Virus record (IMG/VR): IMGVR_UViG_3300042520_000388
Location: 1 to 37,718 of that record
DNA length: 37,718 nucleotides
Source: a virus
Direction: 5' to 3' (one strand)
Part shown: piece by piece, positions 18,914-28,445 of the stretch
Layout: the number at the start of each line of letters is the position of its first letter
Numbering within the stretch: the first letter of the stretch is position 1
Made by a program: the position numbers and the translations under genes
The notes under the pieces: generated by a model
The model's input: only the letters and a program-made list of their open reading frames with translations
What the model was told of the DNA's origin: nothing
The model's database searches: none

Positions 18914-20890
18914 ATGACTGCTGGACGTTCAGGGCGACGACAAATACCGCCACAAGATGTTGCACGTTTTTGGCAGGCACGGGCATCAGGTATGTCGATC
19001 AAAGATGCAGCGAAAATCGCTGGTGTGCATATCAACACCGCACAAAAGTGGGACTCTAAGAAGCGTAAAGTTAAAGCAGAGTTAGAGTTAGCGAACCTGG
19101 ATGGGGCTAAAGTACGCAAAAAAGAAGGTGGTGTACAAGCTGACGCATGGCAAAAAGTTATGGATGTGTCCGATCTGCCACCGGTTATTCCGTATGACCG
19201 TCTAAAACCTGAAGCGCAACGGGCGTTAACCGATTTCGATTATTTCCGTAGACGCTATTTGGGTCGTGTGCCTTCACCGTGGCAGGTTGATGCCGCATAT
19301 CAGATTGAAGCATGGCTTTACAACGACGATAAAGAGTTTGTGGTGTTGAACTGTCCCCCAGGTGCAGGCAAATCCACTTTGTTCCATGATGTGGCTGTGT
19401 GGCAGATTGTCAAGAACCGCAAGATTCGTGTAATGATCGGTTCCGTGTCACAAGCTTTGGCAAAGATGTATTCGCGCCGTATTCGTGAAACCCTGGAACG
19501 CCAGTTCCCTCTAGACCCTGACCCGATCCTGATAGACAAAGGGTTAGCTATCAAAGCCGAAGCATGTCTTGCCATAGACTTTGGTAGGTTTAAGCCTTCA
19601 ACAAGTGGTAGTCTGTGGCGAGCCGAAGAATTTATTGTCGAACAGGAGGACATGGGTGGACTGGACAACAAAGAACCTACTGTTAGTGCTTACGGTATCG
19701 AGTCTGAGTTCATTGGCCACCGTGCGGATCTCTGCTTATTTGACGACGTTGCGAGTCCGGAAAATGCTAAAGAAAGTGCGGCACGAGATAAACTTATTGA
19801 ACGATGGGACTCCATGGCAGAAGCTCGCGTCGACCCAGGCGGCCTTCTCGCAGTTGTCGGACAAAGACTCGGACCTCTTGACCTCTACGCCCACTGCCTC
19901 TCCAAAATCACGTACGAAGATTTCGAAGACAACTACGACGGGTCAGACACCACGGACATCTCCGAAGACAAAGAACCCCTCAAAAAGCACAAGTACCACC
20001 ACCTCATCTACAAAGCGTATTACGAAGAACTAGACACAGGTAAACTTTCTAAACGTAACAGTTCACCAGCATGGCCTGAAGGCCCACTGCTAGACCCGTA
20101 CCGTCTGTCTTGGAAAGACCTATCGTATGTGAAGCACTCTAACCCTGCAAAGTTTGCTGTGGTATATCAACAAGAAGATCAAGCTGAAGGCAACTACCTC
20201 ATTGAACGGGTGTGGGCTACCGGTGGTGTGGGTGCTGACGGTGTGATGTATCCAGGGTGTATTGACAATGACCGTCGCCCAGGACATATTCCACAAAACT
20301 TGCAGCCACCACTTATTTCGATTGCTTCGGTTGACCCGTCACCAACAATGTTTTGGGCTATCCAATGGTGGATCTACCAACCTGAAACCAACCTACGGTT
20401 CCTGATTGATTGTGAGCGCGTAAAACTTACCGCTGAAGGATTGTTGGGATATGACATTTCTGGGCGCACATATTCAGGGATCATGGAAGATTGGCAGAAC
20501 CGTTCATTTGAGTACGGCTACCCAATCTCCCACTGGATTGTGGAAGTAAACGCAGCTCAACGATTCTTGTTGGCACACGACTTTGTTCGCAAATGGCAGG
20601 CATTACACACCGTGAACGTGATACCTCACACCACTAGCCGCAACAAACTAGACGAAAACTTGGGTGTGGAAGCGTTGCTACCTAACTTGTGGCGTTCCGG
20701 TCAGGTGCGTTTGCCTACTATGCGCGAGAACTGGAAGACTTTGGCGTTCATTGAGGAGATGTCTTCGTGGACTAGAGACAAAAAAGCGGGTACCGACCTT
20801 GTGATGGCACACTGGTTTGCTGAATTACATGCACCGAAACTTCGACAGGGTGTTGCCCCACCGAAACAGTGGCGACCTTCTTGGATTTAG
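18914..20890 (+). CDS. terL: Terminase large subunit with N-terminal HTH
   Basis: 658 residues from ATG 18914; the frame is open back to 18737, but that part reads unlike protein and covers the hairpin. No SD is present, in line with a leaderless start. An HTH at residues ~27-47 (MSIKDAAKIAGVHINTAQKW) is the kind normally found in the small subunit. The ATPase has Walker A PPGAGKST (148-155) and Walker B LCLFDD (273-278); the C-terminal nuclease begins around SIASVDPSP. It packages DNA into the prohead through the portal encoded downstream. No separate small-subunit gene is recognised nearby. Confidence 0.85.
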   Translation: MTAGRSGRRQIPPQDVARFWQARASGMSIKDAAKIAGVHINTAQKWDSKKRKVKAELELANLDGAKVRKKEGGVQADAWQKVMDVSDLPPVIPYDRLKPEAQRALTDFDYFRRRYLGRVPSPWQVDAAYQIEAWLYNDDKEFVVLNCPPGAGKSTLFHDVAVWQIVKNRKIRVMIGSVSQALAKMYSRRIRETLERQFPLDPDPILIDKGLAIKAEACLAIDFGRFKPSTSGSLWRAEEFIVEQEDMGGLDNKEPTVSAYGIESEFIGHRADLCLFDDVASPENAKESAARDKLIERWDSMAEARVDPGGLLAVVGQRLGPLDLYAHCLSKITYEDFEDNYDGSDTTDISEDKEPLKKHKYHHLIYKAYYEELDTGKLSKRNSSPAWPEGPLLDPYRLSWKDLSYVKHSNPAKFAVVYQQEDQAEGNYLIERVWATGGVGADGVMYPGCIDNDRRPGHIPQNLQPPLISIASVDPSPTMFWAIQWWIYQPETNLRFLIDCERVKLTAEGLLGYDISGRTYSGIMEDWQNRSFEYGYPISHWIVEVNAAQRFLLAHDFVRKWQALHTVNVIPHTTSRNKLDENLGVEALLPNLWRSGQVRLPTMRENWKTLAFIEEMSSWTRDKKAGTDLVMAHWFAELHAPKLRQGVAPPKQWRPSWI

Positions 20891-20910
20891 TATGGTATCT
20901 TTGTTCTAAT
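20881..20910 (+). promoter_or_regulatory. Possible promoter between terminase and basic protein
   Basis: TTGGAT (20881-20886), 18 bases, TCTAAT (20905-20910), the same -10 box as at 16536. It overlaps the end of terL. Confidence 0.35.
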
Positions 20911-20929
20911 TCTCAAACACAGGAGTTTT

Positions 20930-21283
20930 ATGGCTACGGCAAAAAAGAAAGCACCAGCAAAGCAGGCTCCTGCAAAGAAGGCTTCTGCAAAAAAACCTAA
21001 AGGTCTTGATTCTGACGGCAACCCAATTAACCTAAGTAGCAATTCAAGCCGAAACAAGGAAGCCAATCGTGCTTTTGACGCATTGAGGTCAGGCAATAAA
21101 CAATCATACAAAGTTGCTGGTCGCAACATTTCTGACTTTGCCCGCAATCAACCATCGTTACAAAGTGGAAGTATGGCAAGAAAACCTATTGCGCTAGGTG
21201 GTTCTGGTCCGTCAAGAGGTTCTGGTGGCAACATGGGTGGTCGCGGCAACATGGGTGGCGGTCTTCGCAAGCAAGGTAAATAG
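20930..21283 (+). CDS. Lys/Ala-rich basic protein with Gly-rich tail
   Basis: 117 residues, AGGAG as SD. The first ~25 residues are a histone-H1-like run (AKKKAPAKQAPAKKASAKK), the middle is mixed, and the tail is Gly/Arg-rich (GGNMGGRGNMGGG). It probably binds DNA or RNA without sequence preference, perhaps as an internal head protein or a DNA-condensing factor. It lies between terminase and portal. Confidence 0.6.
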   Translation: MATAKKKAPAKQAPAKKASAKKPKGLDSDGNPINLSSNSSRNKEANRAFDALRSGNKQSYKVAGRNISDFARNQPSLQSGSMARKPIALGGSGPSRGSGGNMGGRGNMGGGLRKQGK

Positions 21284-21287
21284 TTAA

Positions 21288-23048
21288 TTGCTTACCACTG
21301 AAGAAATCGTTGCTCTCTATGAGCAGAGGCGCAGAGCGCAGGGTCCTTTGCAGGAACAAATGCGCCGTGTACGCGACCTCGCTAACGGTGATGTGATTGT
21401 TCCACTAAACGAACTAGACAAAAACGCTAAAGCATCTGTAGCAAACCTGTTAGTGCAGGGATTAGATCAAATGTCGATGCGTGTCGCATCAACAATGCCA
21501 ACCCCGTACTTCCCACCAGTCAAAGAAGGCTCAGACCGTTCCAAGTCCACAGCCAAAATGCGTAAACGGGCGATGCTCTCTATTTGGGATCACAACCGTA
21601 TGCAAATGAAGATGCGTCGCCGCGCACGACACCTTCTCGGCTACTCACAGTCGGCTGTTGTACTCAAGCCTGACTTCAAAACTTTGATGCCAACATGGAC
21701 TGTACGCAACCCACTAGATACCTACCCTGCGTTCACCGATGATCCAGATAACCCAGTCCCAGAAGACTGCATTTTTACATTCAAAGCCACAGCCGCATAC
21801 CTGCTACAAAACTATGGCGATCTGGTGCTAGGTAAATTGCGTATGGGCAAAGTTGATGGCTCAACCAAATACACGATGCTCGAATATGTGGCACCCGACT
21901 ACATGTATCTAGTCGTTTTAGGTGCAGAAGACAACCCAACCCTCAACGCATCAGAACGCGCCGGTATTGAAGCACTCACTATTGAGATGATTCCGAACCG
22001 CACCAACATGCCGTTGGCTGTTGTAGCAAACCGCATCACCCTAGACAAGCCTCGCGGCCAGTTTGACGGTGTGATGGGCATGTACTACACACGCGCACGA
22101 CTACAAGCATTAACCGAAATCGCTATCGAACGAGGCATATTCCCTGAAGAATATCTGATTGCACGACCAGGCGAAAACCCTGAAATCATGCAAGTAGCAA
22201 ACGGCAAACAAGGACAGTTAGGTATTGTTAAAGGTGGCGACATTCAACAGTTGCAACTCAACCCAGGCTATAAGACCGATACCGCATTAGATCGTTTGGA
22301 GCGTCAAGAACGCTTAGAGGGTGCAATTCCCGCAGAGTTCGGCGGTGAATCAGCATCCAATATCCGAACTGGTCGTCGCGGAGAATCAGTCCTTTCAGCA
22401 ACCGTAGATTTCCGTGTTCAAGAAGCACAAGCAACCTTTGAACAATCACTGTTCGCAGAAGACAAGATCGCTATTGCAATCGAAAAAGCGTACTGGGGTA
22501 ACACCACCAAAACATTCTATATGGGTGCCAAACAGTCAGCTGGCATGGAGTCATACCAACCAAACAAAATTTGGCAAACAGACTTCCACTATGTCGCATA
22601 CTCGGCAGCAGGATCAGACGTAAACAGTTTGATCGTAGGTTTAGGTCAGCGGCTCGGAACGGGCTTAATGAGTAAAGAATCAGCGCGTGAAGCCGACCCA
22701 CTCATATCCGACCCTGACCTAGAACACGACCGCATCATCGCAGAAGGAGTTGAAGCTGCGTTACTATCATCCATACAACAGCAGGCTGCGAATCCTGAAG
22801 GCCCGTATCAGCCAGAAGATTTGGCATACCTCACCAAACTTGTCGTCGAACAAGACGTACCCCTATTCGACGCTGTTAAACGGACAGACCAGCGGGCCAA
22901 AGACCGCCAAGCAGCACAAGCACCAGCAGGCGCACCAGAAACAATGCCAGGACTAGCGATGCCAGGAATGGGCGCACAACAACCTGCCGAAGCACCAGCA
23001 GGTCCACCAGGAATAGAAGGACTGTTAGCACAACTAGGGGGTAGATAA
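21288..23048 (+). CDS. Portal protein
   Basis: 586 residues from TTG 21288. The size, the place after terL and sequence traits fit a portal: a helical N-terminus (LYEQRRRAQGPLQEQMRRVRDL), WTVRNPLDTYPAFTDDP in the wing region, and a long helical C-terminal half (VDFRVQEAQATFEQSLF...). The last ~50 residues are a Pro/Ala/Gly/Met-rich tail. It forms the ring through which DNA enters and leaves. The stop overlaps the next start (TAATG). Confidence 0.8.
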   Translation: MLTTEEIVALYEQRRRAQGPLQEQMRRVRDLANGDVIVPLNELDKNAKASVANLLVQGLDQMSMRVASTMPTPYFPPVKEGSDRSKSTAKMRKRAMLSIWDHNRMQMKMRRRARHLLGYSQSAVVLKPDFKTLMPTWTVRNPLDTYPAFTDDPDNPVPEDCIFTFKATAAYLLQNYGDLVLGKLRMGKVDGSTKYTMLEYVAPDYMYLVVLGAEDNPTLNASERAGIEALTIEMIPNRTNMPLAVVANRITLDKPRGQFDGVMGMYYTRARLQALTEIAIERGIFPEEYLIARPGENPEIMQVANGKQGQLGIVKGGDIQQLQLNPGYKTDTALDRLERQERLEGAIPAEFGGESASNIRTGRRGESVLSATVDFRVQEAQATFEQSLFAEDKIAIAIEKAYWGNTTKTFYMGAKQSAGMESYQPNKIWQTDFHYVAYSAAGSDVNSLIVGLGQRLGTGLMSKESAREADPLISDPDLEHDRIIAEGVEAALLSSIQQQAANPEGPYQPEDLAYLTKLVVEQDVPLFDAVKRTDQRAKDRQAAQAPAGAPETMPGLAMPGMGAQQPAEAPAGPPGIEGLLAQLGGR

Positions 23049-23413
23049 TGGCTGCATACGCTCAACGAACCGATCTAAACTCATCTGCGATGACACCAGA
23101 ATACGGTGGTATCAAAAAGTTGGCTGACGCACAAAAAGCTGTACCAATGGGTGCATCACCAGCAGCCGCACCACAAATCCAACGCCCTGTGCCTGGAGCA
23201 GCAGGACCGTTGACACGCCCAACAGAACGACCACTAGAACCGATTACCGCTGGCGCAAACTTTGGTCCAGGACCTAACGCTATGGCCGCAGGTATTCCTA
23301 TTCCGCGTTCATCCAATGTTGTTGCTATTGAAGAACTACGCGCTATTGCACAAATGTATGCTTCGGATGACCTGCTCGACTTGTTGGATGCGTATGGAAA
23401 TGATGTTCAGTGA
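23048..23413 (+). CDS. Small Pro/Ala-rich protein of the head module
   Basis: 121 residues, TAATG overlap. The first ~85 residues are disordered-looking (PAAAPQIQRPVPGAAGP.., PITAGANFGPGPNAMAAGIP); the last ~30 form a helix (VVAIEELRAIAQMYASDDLLDLLDAY). The place right after the portal recalls small actinophage proteins of this kind; a scaffold- or portal-binding role is possible. Confidence 0.55.
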   Translation: MAAYAQRTDLNSSAMTPEYGGIKKLADAQKAVPMGASPAAAPQIQRPVPGAAGPLTRPTERPLEPITAGANFGPGPNAMAAGIPIPRSSNVVAIEELRAIAQMYASDDLLDLLDAYGNDVQ

Positions 23414-26400
23414 AACTCGGACAACAGATTCCAGCAATAAATGTTGTTAACGAAATAAACAAGCCTGCTGCCGCACCCGCACCTGCGGCGATGACACCAC
23501 AGCAACTACAAAAACTTACTGAAATCAAAACCCGTGCCGGATGGCTGTCGCCAAGTGAAGTACTGTCCCTAGCCAAAGGTGATGCCACCACACAGGCTGT
23601 TGATGCTGTTGCCACAATGAAAGCAAAACAGATTGTTGACGATCAAGGCTCTGATGAACCTGGTGGTAACTGGATTGAACGCAACGTATACGACAAACTT
23701 AAAGCGACAACACGATACACGTTTGCAGGATTGAACTTTGTCCCAGAATTTGTGCAAGGTGGTGCGGCACAGTTTTTTGATGACAACACAGACGTTGACG
23801 GTTTCATGATTTCCACAACACTTGGTTCGTTGTTGGCAAACCCCGAACTTCAAGGCGAAGGATTTTTTGCTGGCGACAAGCTAATGGAAAAGCAGGCTGA
23901 ACGCGCACGACGTTACCGTGGAACAGTAAACGGTTCCGCTTGGACCGTGGGCCGTGGTGCAGCAAACCTGGTGTTCAAACCTAAGTCGTTGCCATACAAC
24001 GTGATGTCCGGTGTGTTGGATGCGTTGGTAATGATTAAAGCCGACCCTACAGGGCCGATTGTCAAAGGTGTCAAGTTGGCTACTGCTGGCGGTTTAACTG
24101 TTGGCGGCGCAAAAGTGCTTGGCACAAGCAAAGTGCCACGACTATCCGTGGCAGCATTGAAAGCACTTCGAGAAGAACTTGCTTCAGGTATTGGCTTAAC
24201 TAAAGGTCTAGCCGAATATGGTTTAGACGGAACAGCATACGATACGTTCTCTCGCACTAACCGCCGTTTCGTGACATTGATTGATCGTCTTGTGGGAGAA
24301 AAAAGTGCTTCGCGAATAGCAGAAGACATCTTTGACCACAAACTACCCAACGAAGTCGTAAACGCTTTGGCTGACGCAAACGATCCCGAAGTGGTGCGAG
24401 CCATTCTTGCTACAGGATGGGGTATTTCGGATCAAGCATTACCACAAGATATTCGTAATATCCAAAAAACGTTGTTGGGTTCACGCACCGTTCTTGGTAC
24501 CGCTATTGGTGATATTGCTCACGAACGCATGCCAATGATCGATGGTATCCGCAAGTCACGATACTTCACTGCTATGGCAAAAGGTTTAGTTGTAGTCAAC
24601 GGTGACACTAACGACAACCGTAAAGCAGTAAAAACAATTATTTCATATTTGCGTACAGCCGGAGTTGCCCCAGAAACCGTTGACGAGATTGCGAACATGG
24701 CGATGCGTTCGTTTGTTCCGTCTGGTTCTGATGCCGCTCGTAAGTCAACAATGGAAGTTTTCGAGGGAACACTGAAAGCCGTAATGAAGCAAGACGGCGT
24801 GACTGATGAAGTAATAAATGAACTGTTTACTAGGTCGCGAAGCGGCATAGAAAAAGCCCGCATCTATTTGCAGAACAGGGCTGGACAGGCAACAGACAAC
24901 GGATACCACACATGGTTGATGAATAAAGACCGTGGTTTTATTCCAGAAGAACAACTTGAATTGATGTTGTCCGAGTTAGGTTATCGAAATGGCGACCAAA
25001 TGGCGTTTACTTCGCCAACTGAACTGGTAGAAATGTTGGACCGAGTTCAGGTGTTGCCAGATTTGCGTGATGTTCGACGTATCACAAGAAACAAACTGTT
25101 CCGTGACGTATTGGGCGAACAAGATATTGTCGGGAAGATACCGTTGGCAGCAAAACGCGGGAAAAGACTTGTTACTACTATTACGGATCAAGCAGAATTT
25201 GATCGTTTGGGCAGAGAACTGACTCAGTTGCGTAAAGCACCAAACAAAACAGAAGACATGTTTAACAAGATAGAAGAATTGCTATTTCAGCAAAACTCGC
25301 TAAAAGTTAAAGAACTAAAAAAGGTTATTACACCAGAGCAACGTGGTGCCATAAACGCGATTGACTATGTGCAGAACCAGTTGTGGAAACCGTTGGCTTT
25401 GGCAACAGGTGGGTATGTTGTGCGTAACTCGCTTGACGCGCAGGTTCGTATGGCGTTTAGTGAATTGCCAAGTTTGATTACGCACCCGCTGCAATATATT
25501 GGTCTTGTTACCGGCACATCAAAAAAGATGAGTCTCAAATTTGAAAACCTTGCCGCGCTTGGCACAACAGCAAGTCAAGAAACCATAAGCAAACTTGGCA
25601 CCCAGATTGACGAGCTAAGGGCAATCACAAATCGAACAGCAAAACAAGAAGCAAAACTGGCCAAACTTGTTGGCAAACAAGATGAAATGATGCTGACCAA
25701 TGAAGGTTTGTTGGATGAAGGTTTGCAAGATTTGGCTCAACAGTTAGGTTTTGGTTTGGATAAACAAGGTCTTGGTGCGATGGACTTTGACGACACTATG
25801 ACCAAAACAGGTCATTTCGAAAACGTGTCCAGAGGTGACGCTGGTGGTGTTGCCCGTCACACTGACGCTGTAGCACAAAACGGGTACAGAACATTCAATG
25901 ATCCTTTCCGTCGTTTGGCAGCACAAACCTTTGTCGAATTTGGTGGGGTGTCACAAACATCACGCGATGCCGCAGCAAGCCGAATTGTCAACTTGATCAG
26001 AAGCAACCCAAAACTTAAAGAAGACGTTTATGCGATGCACCTTAAAGGTTTTCAAGTAACAAATGCTAGAACAGGATTGCGTAGTAGCACTGGCGCAATA
26101 GATTTGGCTGCCCTACCAGAAGATGAGATGGTTCAGGCTTTGTGGCAATACGCCCAAAGAATTTCTGTTGAAAACGCACAAACATTTACAGGCAACGTAT
26201 ATGAAGTTCAATTTATGTATTCGTTTAACCGCGTACCAAAAACCATTGGAAAGAAAATTGTTCCGGCGTTTGAAACAGAAGCGGGAACTTTGGTTGATAC
26301 CGAAGGTGGGATGCTGCGTGTCGGGTCAATTGTGGAAATTTCTGACAACGAAGTTGGTGTTGTAACTAGTTTCAAAGATTCTATTTCAAGAGAAATGCTC

Positions 26401-28443
26401 ATTGATCCGTACACGGGCGGTGTGGTTGAAGCAACAGGATACGGTGATGATGCCATCGCTATAGTCCAACCGGTAGAAAATGGTGACGCTTTTGGTAACG
26501 GCGAAGGCACACAGGCGGCGCGTCGGATAATTGGTAGCACACCAGTTTATGATGAAACCACCAAAAGGGGATTGCCTCAAACGCTAAAGCGCGAAGTATC
26601 CCAATTCGATCCAAAGGATTCAGGTAAAATCCAATCTTTTCAAAACACGATGGATACCAGTACCGAATGGTTTTTCAGCCATATTTACGGTACGGTCACA
26701 CGCAAACTTGAACGATCACCAGTGTTTCGTGAATACTATTACAAAGAAGTGAACGCGCTAATTGATCGTCTTGATCCTGCGGAAGCACAAAAGTTTTTGT
26801 TGAAAGTAGAAAAATCAGCCAAAGACGCTGGCATGACCCCAGAAAAATATGTTGGAGACAAAGAGATTATTGCTCGTATGAGAGCATCAAGTAAAACTGC
26901 TGGCGATGTGACCATCAACGAATTAGATGAGTTTGCCAAAGTCCAAGCAGTCACCAAGATGAAAGAACTTTTGTACGATGCCTCAGAGCGAAGCAATCTA
27001 CAAGACGCGCTGCGCATCATCATGCCGTTTGCTCCAGCGTGGAAAGAAGTTATCGGCACATACGCAGGGTTCCTAAAATCAGACCCGATTGGTGCAGCAA
27101 GAAACTTCCAAAGGGTTTACAGTGGTGTTGGCAACGCCGACCCAGACAACGATGGTCGAGGGTTCTTCTACAAAGACCCAACCACGGGTCAGACCATGTT
27201 TACGTTCCCAGGATCAGGGACTTTGGCTAAAGCATTGACGGGTTTGGATGCCACCCTTGAAGCACCTGTGGCGCGTTTGTCGCAAGGTATTCAGTCGTTC
27301 CCTGCGCTCGGTCCAATGGCGCAAATTGCGGCCTCTAAGCTCATCCCTGATGTTCCTGAAACAGATTTTGTTGTTGGACTGTTGTTGCCGTACGGTCGCA
27401 AAGGTATCGGGGCCGTAGCACCACTTCCACCGTATGCAACAAAACTGTATGCGGCATTTGCAGCAAATGAGGATGATTTGACAGGCATCTATGCCAACAC
27501 ATACATCGAAACCTTGAGAGCGTTGTCTGCTACTGGCGACTATGACATGTCTAGCAAAGACGAAATTTTGCAACTACAAAAAGACGCAAAGTTTAAGGCA
27601 CGAATTTTGACTGGCTTCCGAGCAATCTCGCAGTTTGCTGGTCCAACAGCAGGAACCACAGAGTTCAAAATTGGAACAGAATCCGGCGACCAATTCGTGT
27701 CTGCGTTGATCAAAGAATTTTATGATATGCAAGCCGATCCTGCTATTGGATACGACAAAGCACTGCCACAGTTTTTGGCTAAATACGGCGACGAAGTGGC
27801 GTTGTATGTTGCGTCAAAAAGCCGATCCACCGTTGAAGGTTTGGAAGCAACGTCAGAGTTCCGTGAATGGGAATCAAAGAACAAAGACATTATTGCTGTG
27901 TATCCAGAGGTGGCAAGGTATTTGGCTCCTACGGGTTCAGAGTTTAACTTTGCTGTTTATGATCGTCAGCTTCGTGCAGGCGAACGAGTCAAATTAACAG
28001 ATAACCAAATCATCGAGTTGGCTCAAATCCGTATTGGTTCAGCCAATTTCCGTCATGCTCGCGAAATGGTTGGGCCATATCCTGACGCTAACGCCAAAGA
28101 CATGTTGAAACAGTATCGGACATACCTGTCTAAGAAGTATCCTGGGTTCCCTGCCGTGGCAGAGTTTCAGGTTGGTAAGTATTACAACGACATTATTGAT
28201 TTGAAGCAGCTGGTGTTTGATAAGCGTGTTCAGCCTGATGGTACTGTTGATTCTATTAAACAGTATCTATCGGCACGTGAGCAGGCGATTGCTGCTTCGG
28301 GTGTTTCTGAGCAAGGTTTCCGTTCTGCGAAGTCTGCGGAAGGGTTGCGGGATCAGTTGGCTAGTATTGGTTTGGCATTATCTCAGCGTGAGCCTAATTT
28401 TGCCCGTATTTATGATCGTCTATTAGCATCGGAAGTTGAGTAG
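23410..28443 (+). CDS. Giant virion-associated protein (candidate internal/ejection protein)
   Basis: 1677 residues from GTG 23410 (overlap with the previous TGA), by far the largest gene. It opens with a Pro/Ala segment and a helix (MTPQQLQKLTEIKTRAGWLSP), then long helical and mixed parts. A KOW-like patch lies near residues ~970-1010 (RVGSIVEISDNEVGVVTSF), and a conserved-looking IMPFAPAWKEVIGTYAGF segment around residue 1200. No lytic motif is evident. In phages with this gene order, long proteins between portal and capsid are often carried inside the head and ejected with the DNA. The last ~320 bases switch to T/G-ending codons. No named domain is recognised. Confidence 0.55.
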   Translation: MKLGQQIPAINVVNEINKPAAAPAPAAMTPQQLQKLTEIKTRAGWLSPSEVLSLAKGDATTQAVDAVATMKAKQIVDDQGSDEPGGNWIERNVYDKLKATTRYTFAGLNFVPEFVQGGAAQFFDDNTDVDGFMISTTLGSLLANPELQGEGFFAGDKLMEKQAERARRYRGTVNGSAWTVGRGAANLVFKPKSLPYNVMSGVLDALVMIKADPTGPIVKGVKLATAGGLTVGGAKVLGTSKVPRLSVAALKALREELASGIGLTKGLAEYGLDGTAYDTFSRTNRRFVTLIDRLVGEKSASRIAEDIFDHKLPNEVVNALADANDPEVVRAILATGWGISDQALPQDIRNIQKTLLGSRTVLGTAIGDIAHERMPMIDGIRKSRYFTAMAKGLVVVNGDTNDNRKAVKTIISYLRTAGVAPETVDEIANMAMRSFVPSGSDAARKSTMEVFEGTLKAVMKQDGVTDEVINELFTRSRSGIEKARIYLQNRAGQATDNGYHTWLMNKDRGFIPEEQLELMLSELGYRNGDQMAFTSPTELVEMLDRVQVLPDLRDVRRITRNKLFRDVLGEQDIVGKIPLAAKRGKRLVTTITDQAEFDRLGRELTQLRKAPNKTEDMFNKIEELLFQQNSLKVKELKKVITPEQRGAINAIDYVQNQLWKPLALATGGYVVRNSLDAQVRMAFSELPSLITHPLQYIGLVTGTSKKMSLKFENLAALGTTASQETISKLGTQIDELRAITNRTAKQEAKLAKLVGKQDEMMLTNEGLLDEGLQDLAQQLGFGLDKQGLGAMDFDDTMTKTGHFENVSRGDAGGVARHTDAVAQNGYRTFNDPFRRLAAQTFVEFGGVSQTSRDAAASRIVNLIRSNPKLKEDVYAMHLKGFQVTNARTGLRSSTGAIDLAALPEDEMVQALWQYAQRISVENAQTFTGNVYEVQFMYSFNRVPKTIGKKIVPAFETEAGTLVDTEGGMLRVGSIVEISDNEVGVVTSFKDSISREMLIDPYTGGVVEATGYGDDAIAIVQPVENGDAFGNGEGTQAARRIIGSTPVYDETTKRGLPQTLKREVSQFDPKDSGKIQSFQNTMDTSTEWFFSHIYGTVTRKLERSPVFREYYYKEVNALIDRLDPAEAQKFLLKVEKSAKDAGMTPEKYVGDKEIIARMRASSKTAGDVTINELDEFAKVQAVTKMKELLYDASERSNLQDALRIIMPFAPAWKEVIGTYAGFLKSDPIGAARNFQRVYSGVGNADPDNDGRGFFYKDPTTGQTMFTFPGSGTLAKALTGLDATLEAPVARLSQGIQSFPALGPMAQIAASKLIPDVPETDFVVGLLLPYGRKGIGAVAPLPPYATKLYAAFAANEDDLTGIYANTYIETLRALSATGDYDMSSKDEILQLQKDAKFKARILTGFRAISQFAGPTAGTTEFKIGTESGDQFVSALIKEFYDMQADPAIGYDKALPQFLAKYGDEVALYVASKSRSTVEGLEATSEFREWESKNKDIIAVYPEVARYLAPTGSEFNFAVYDRQLRAGERVKLTDNQIIELAQIRIGSANFRHAREMVGPYPDANAKDMLKQYRTYLSKKYPGFPAVAEFQVGKYYNDIIDLKQLVFDKRVQPDGTVDSIKQYLSAREQAIAASGVSEQGFRSAKSAEGLRDQLASIGLALSQREPNFARIYDRLLASEVE

Positions 28444-28445
28444 TC

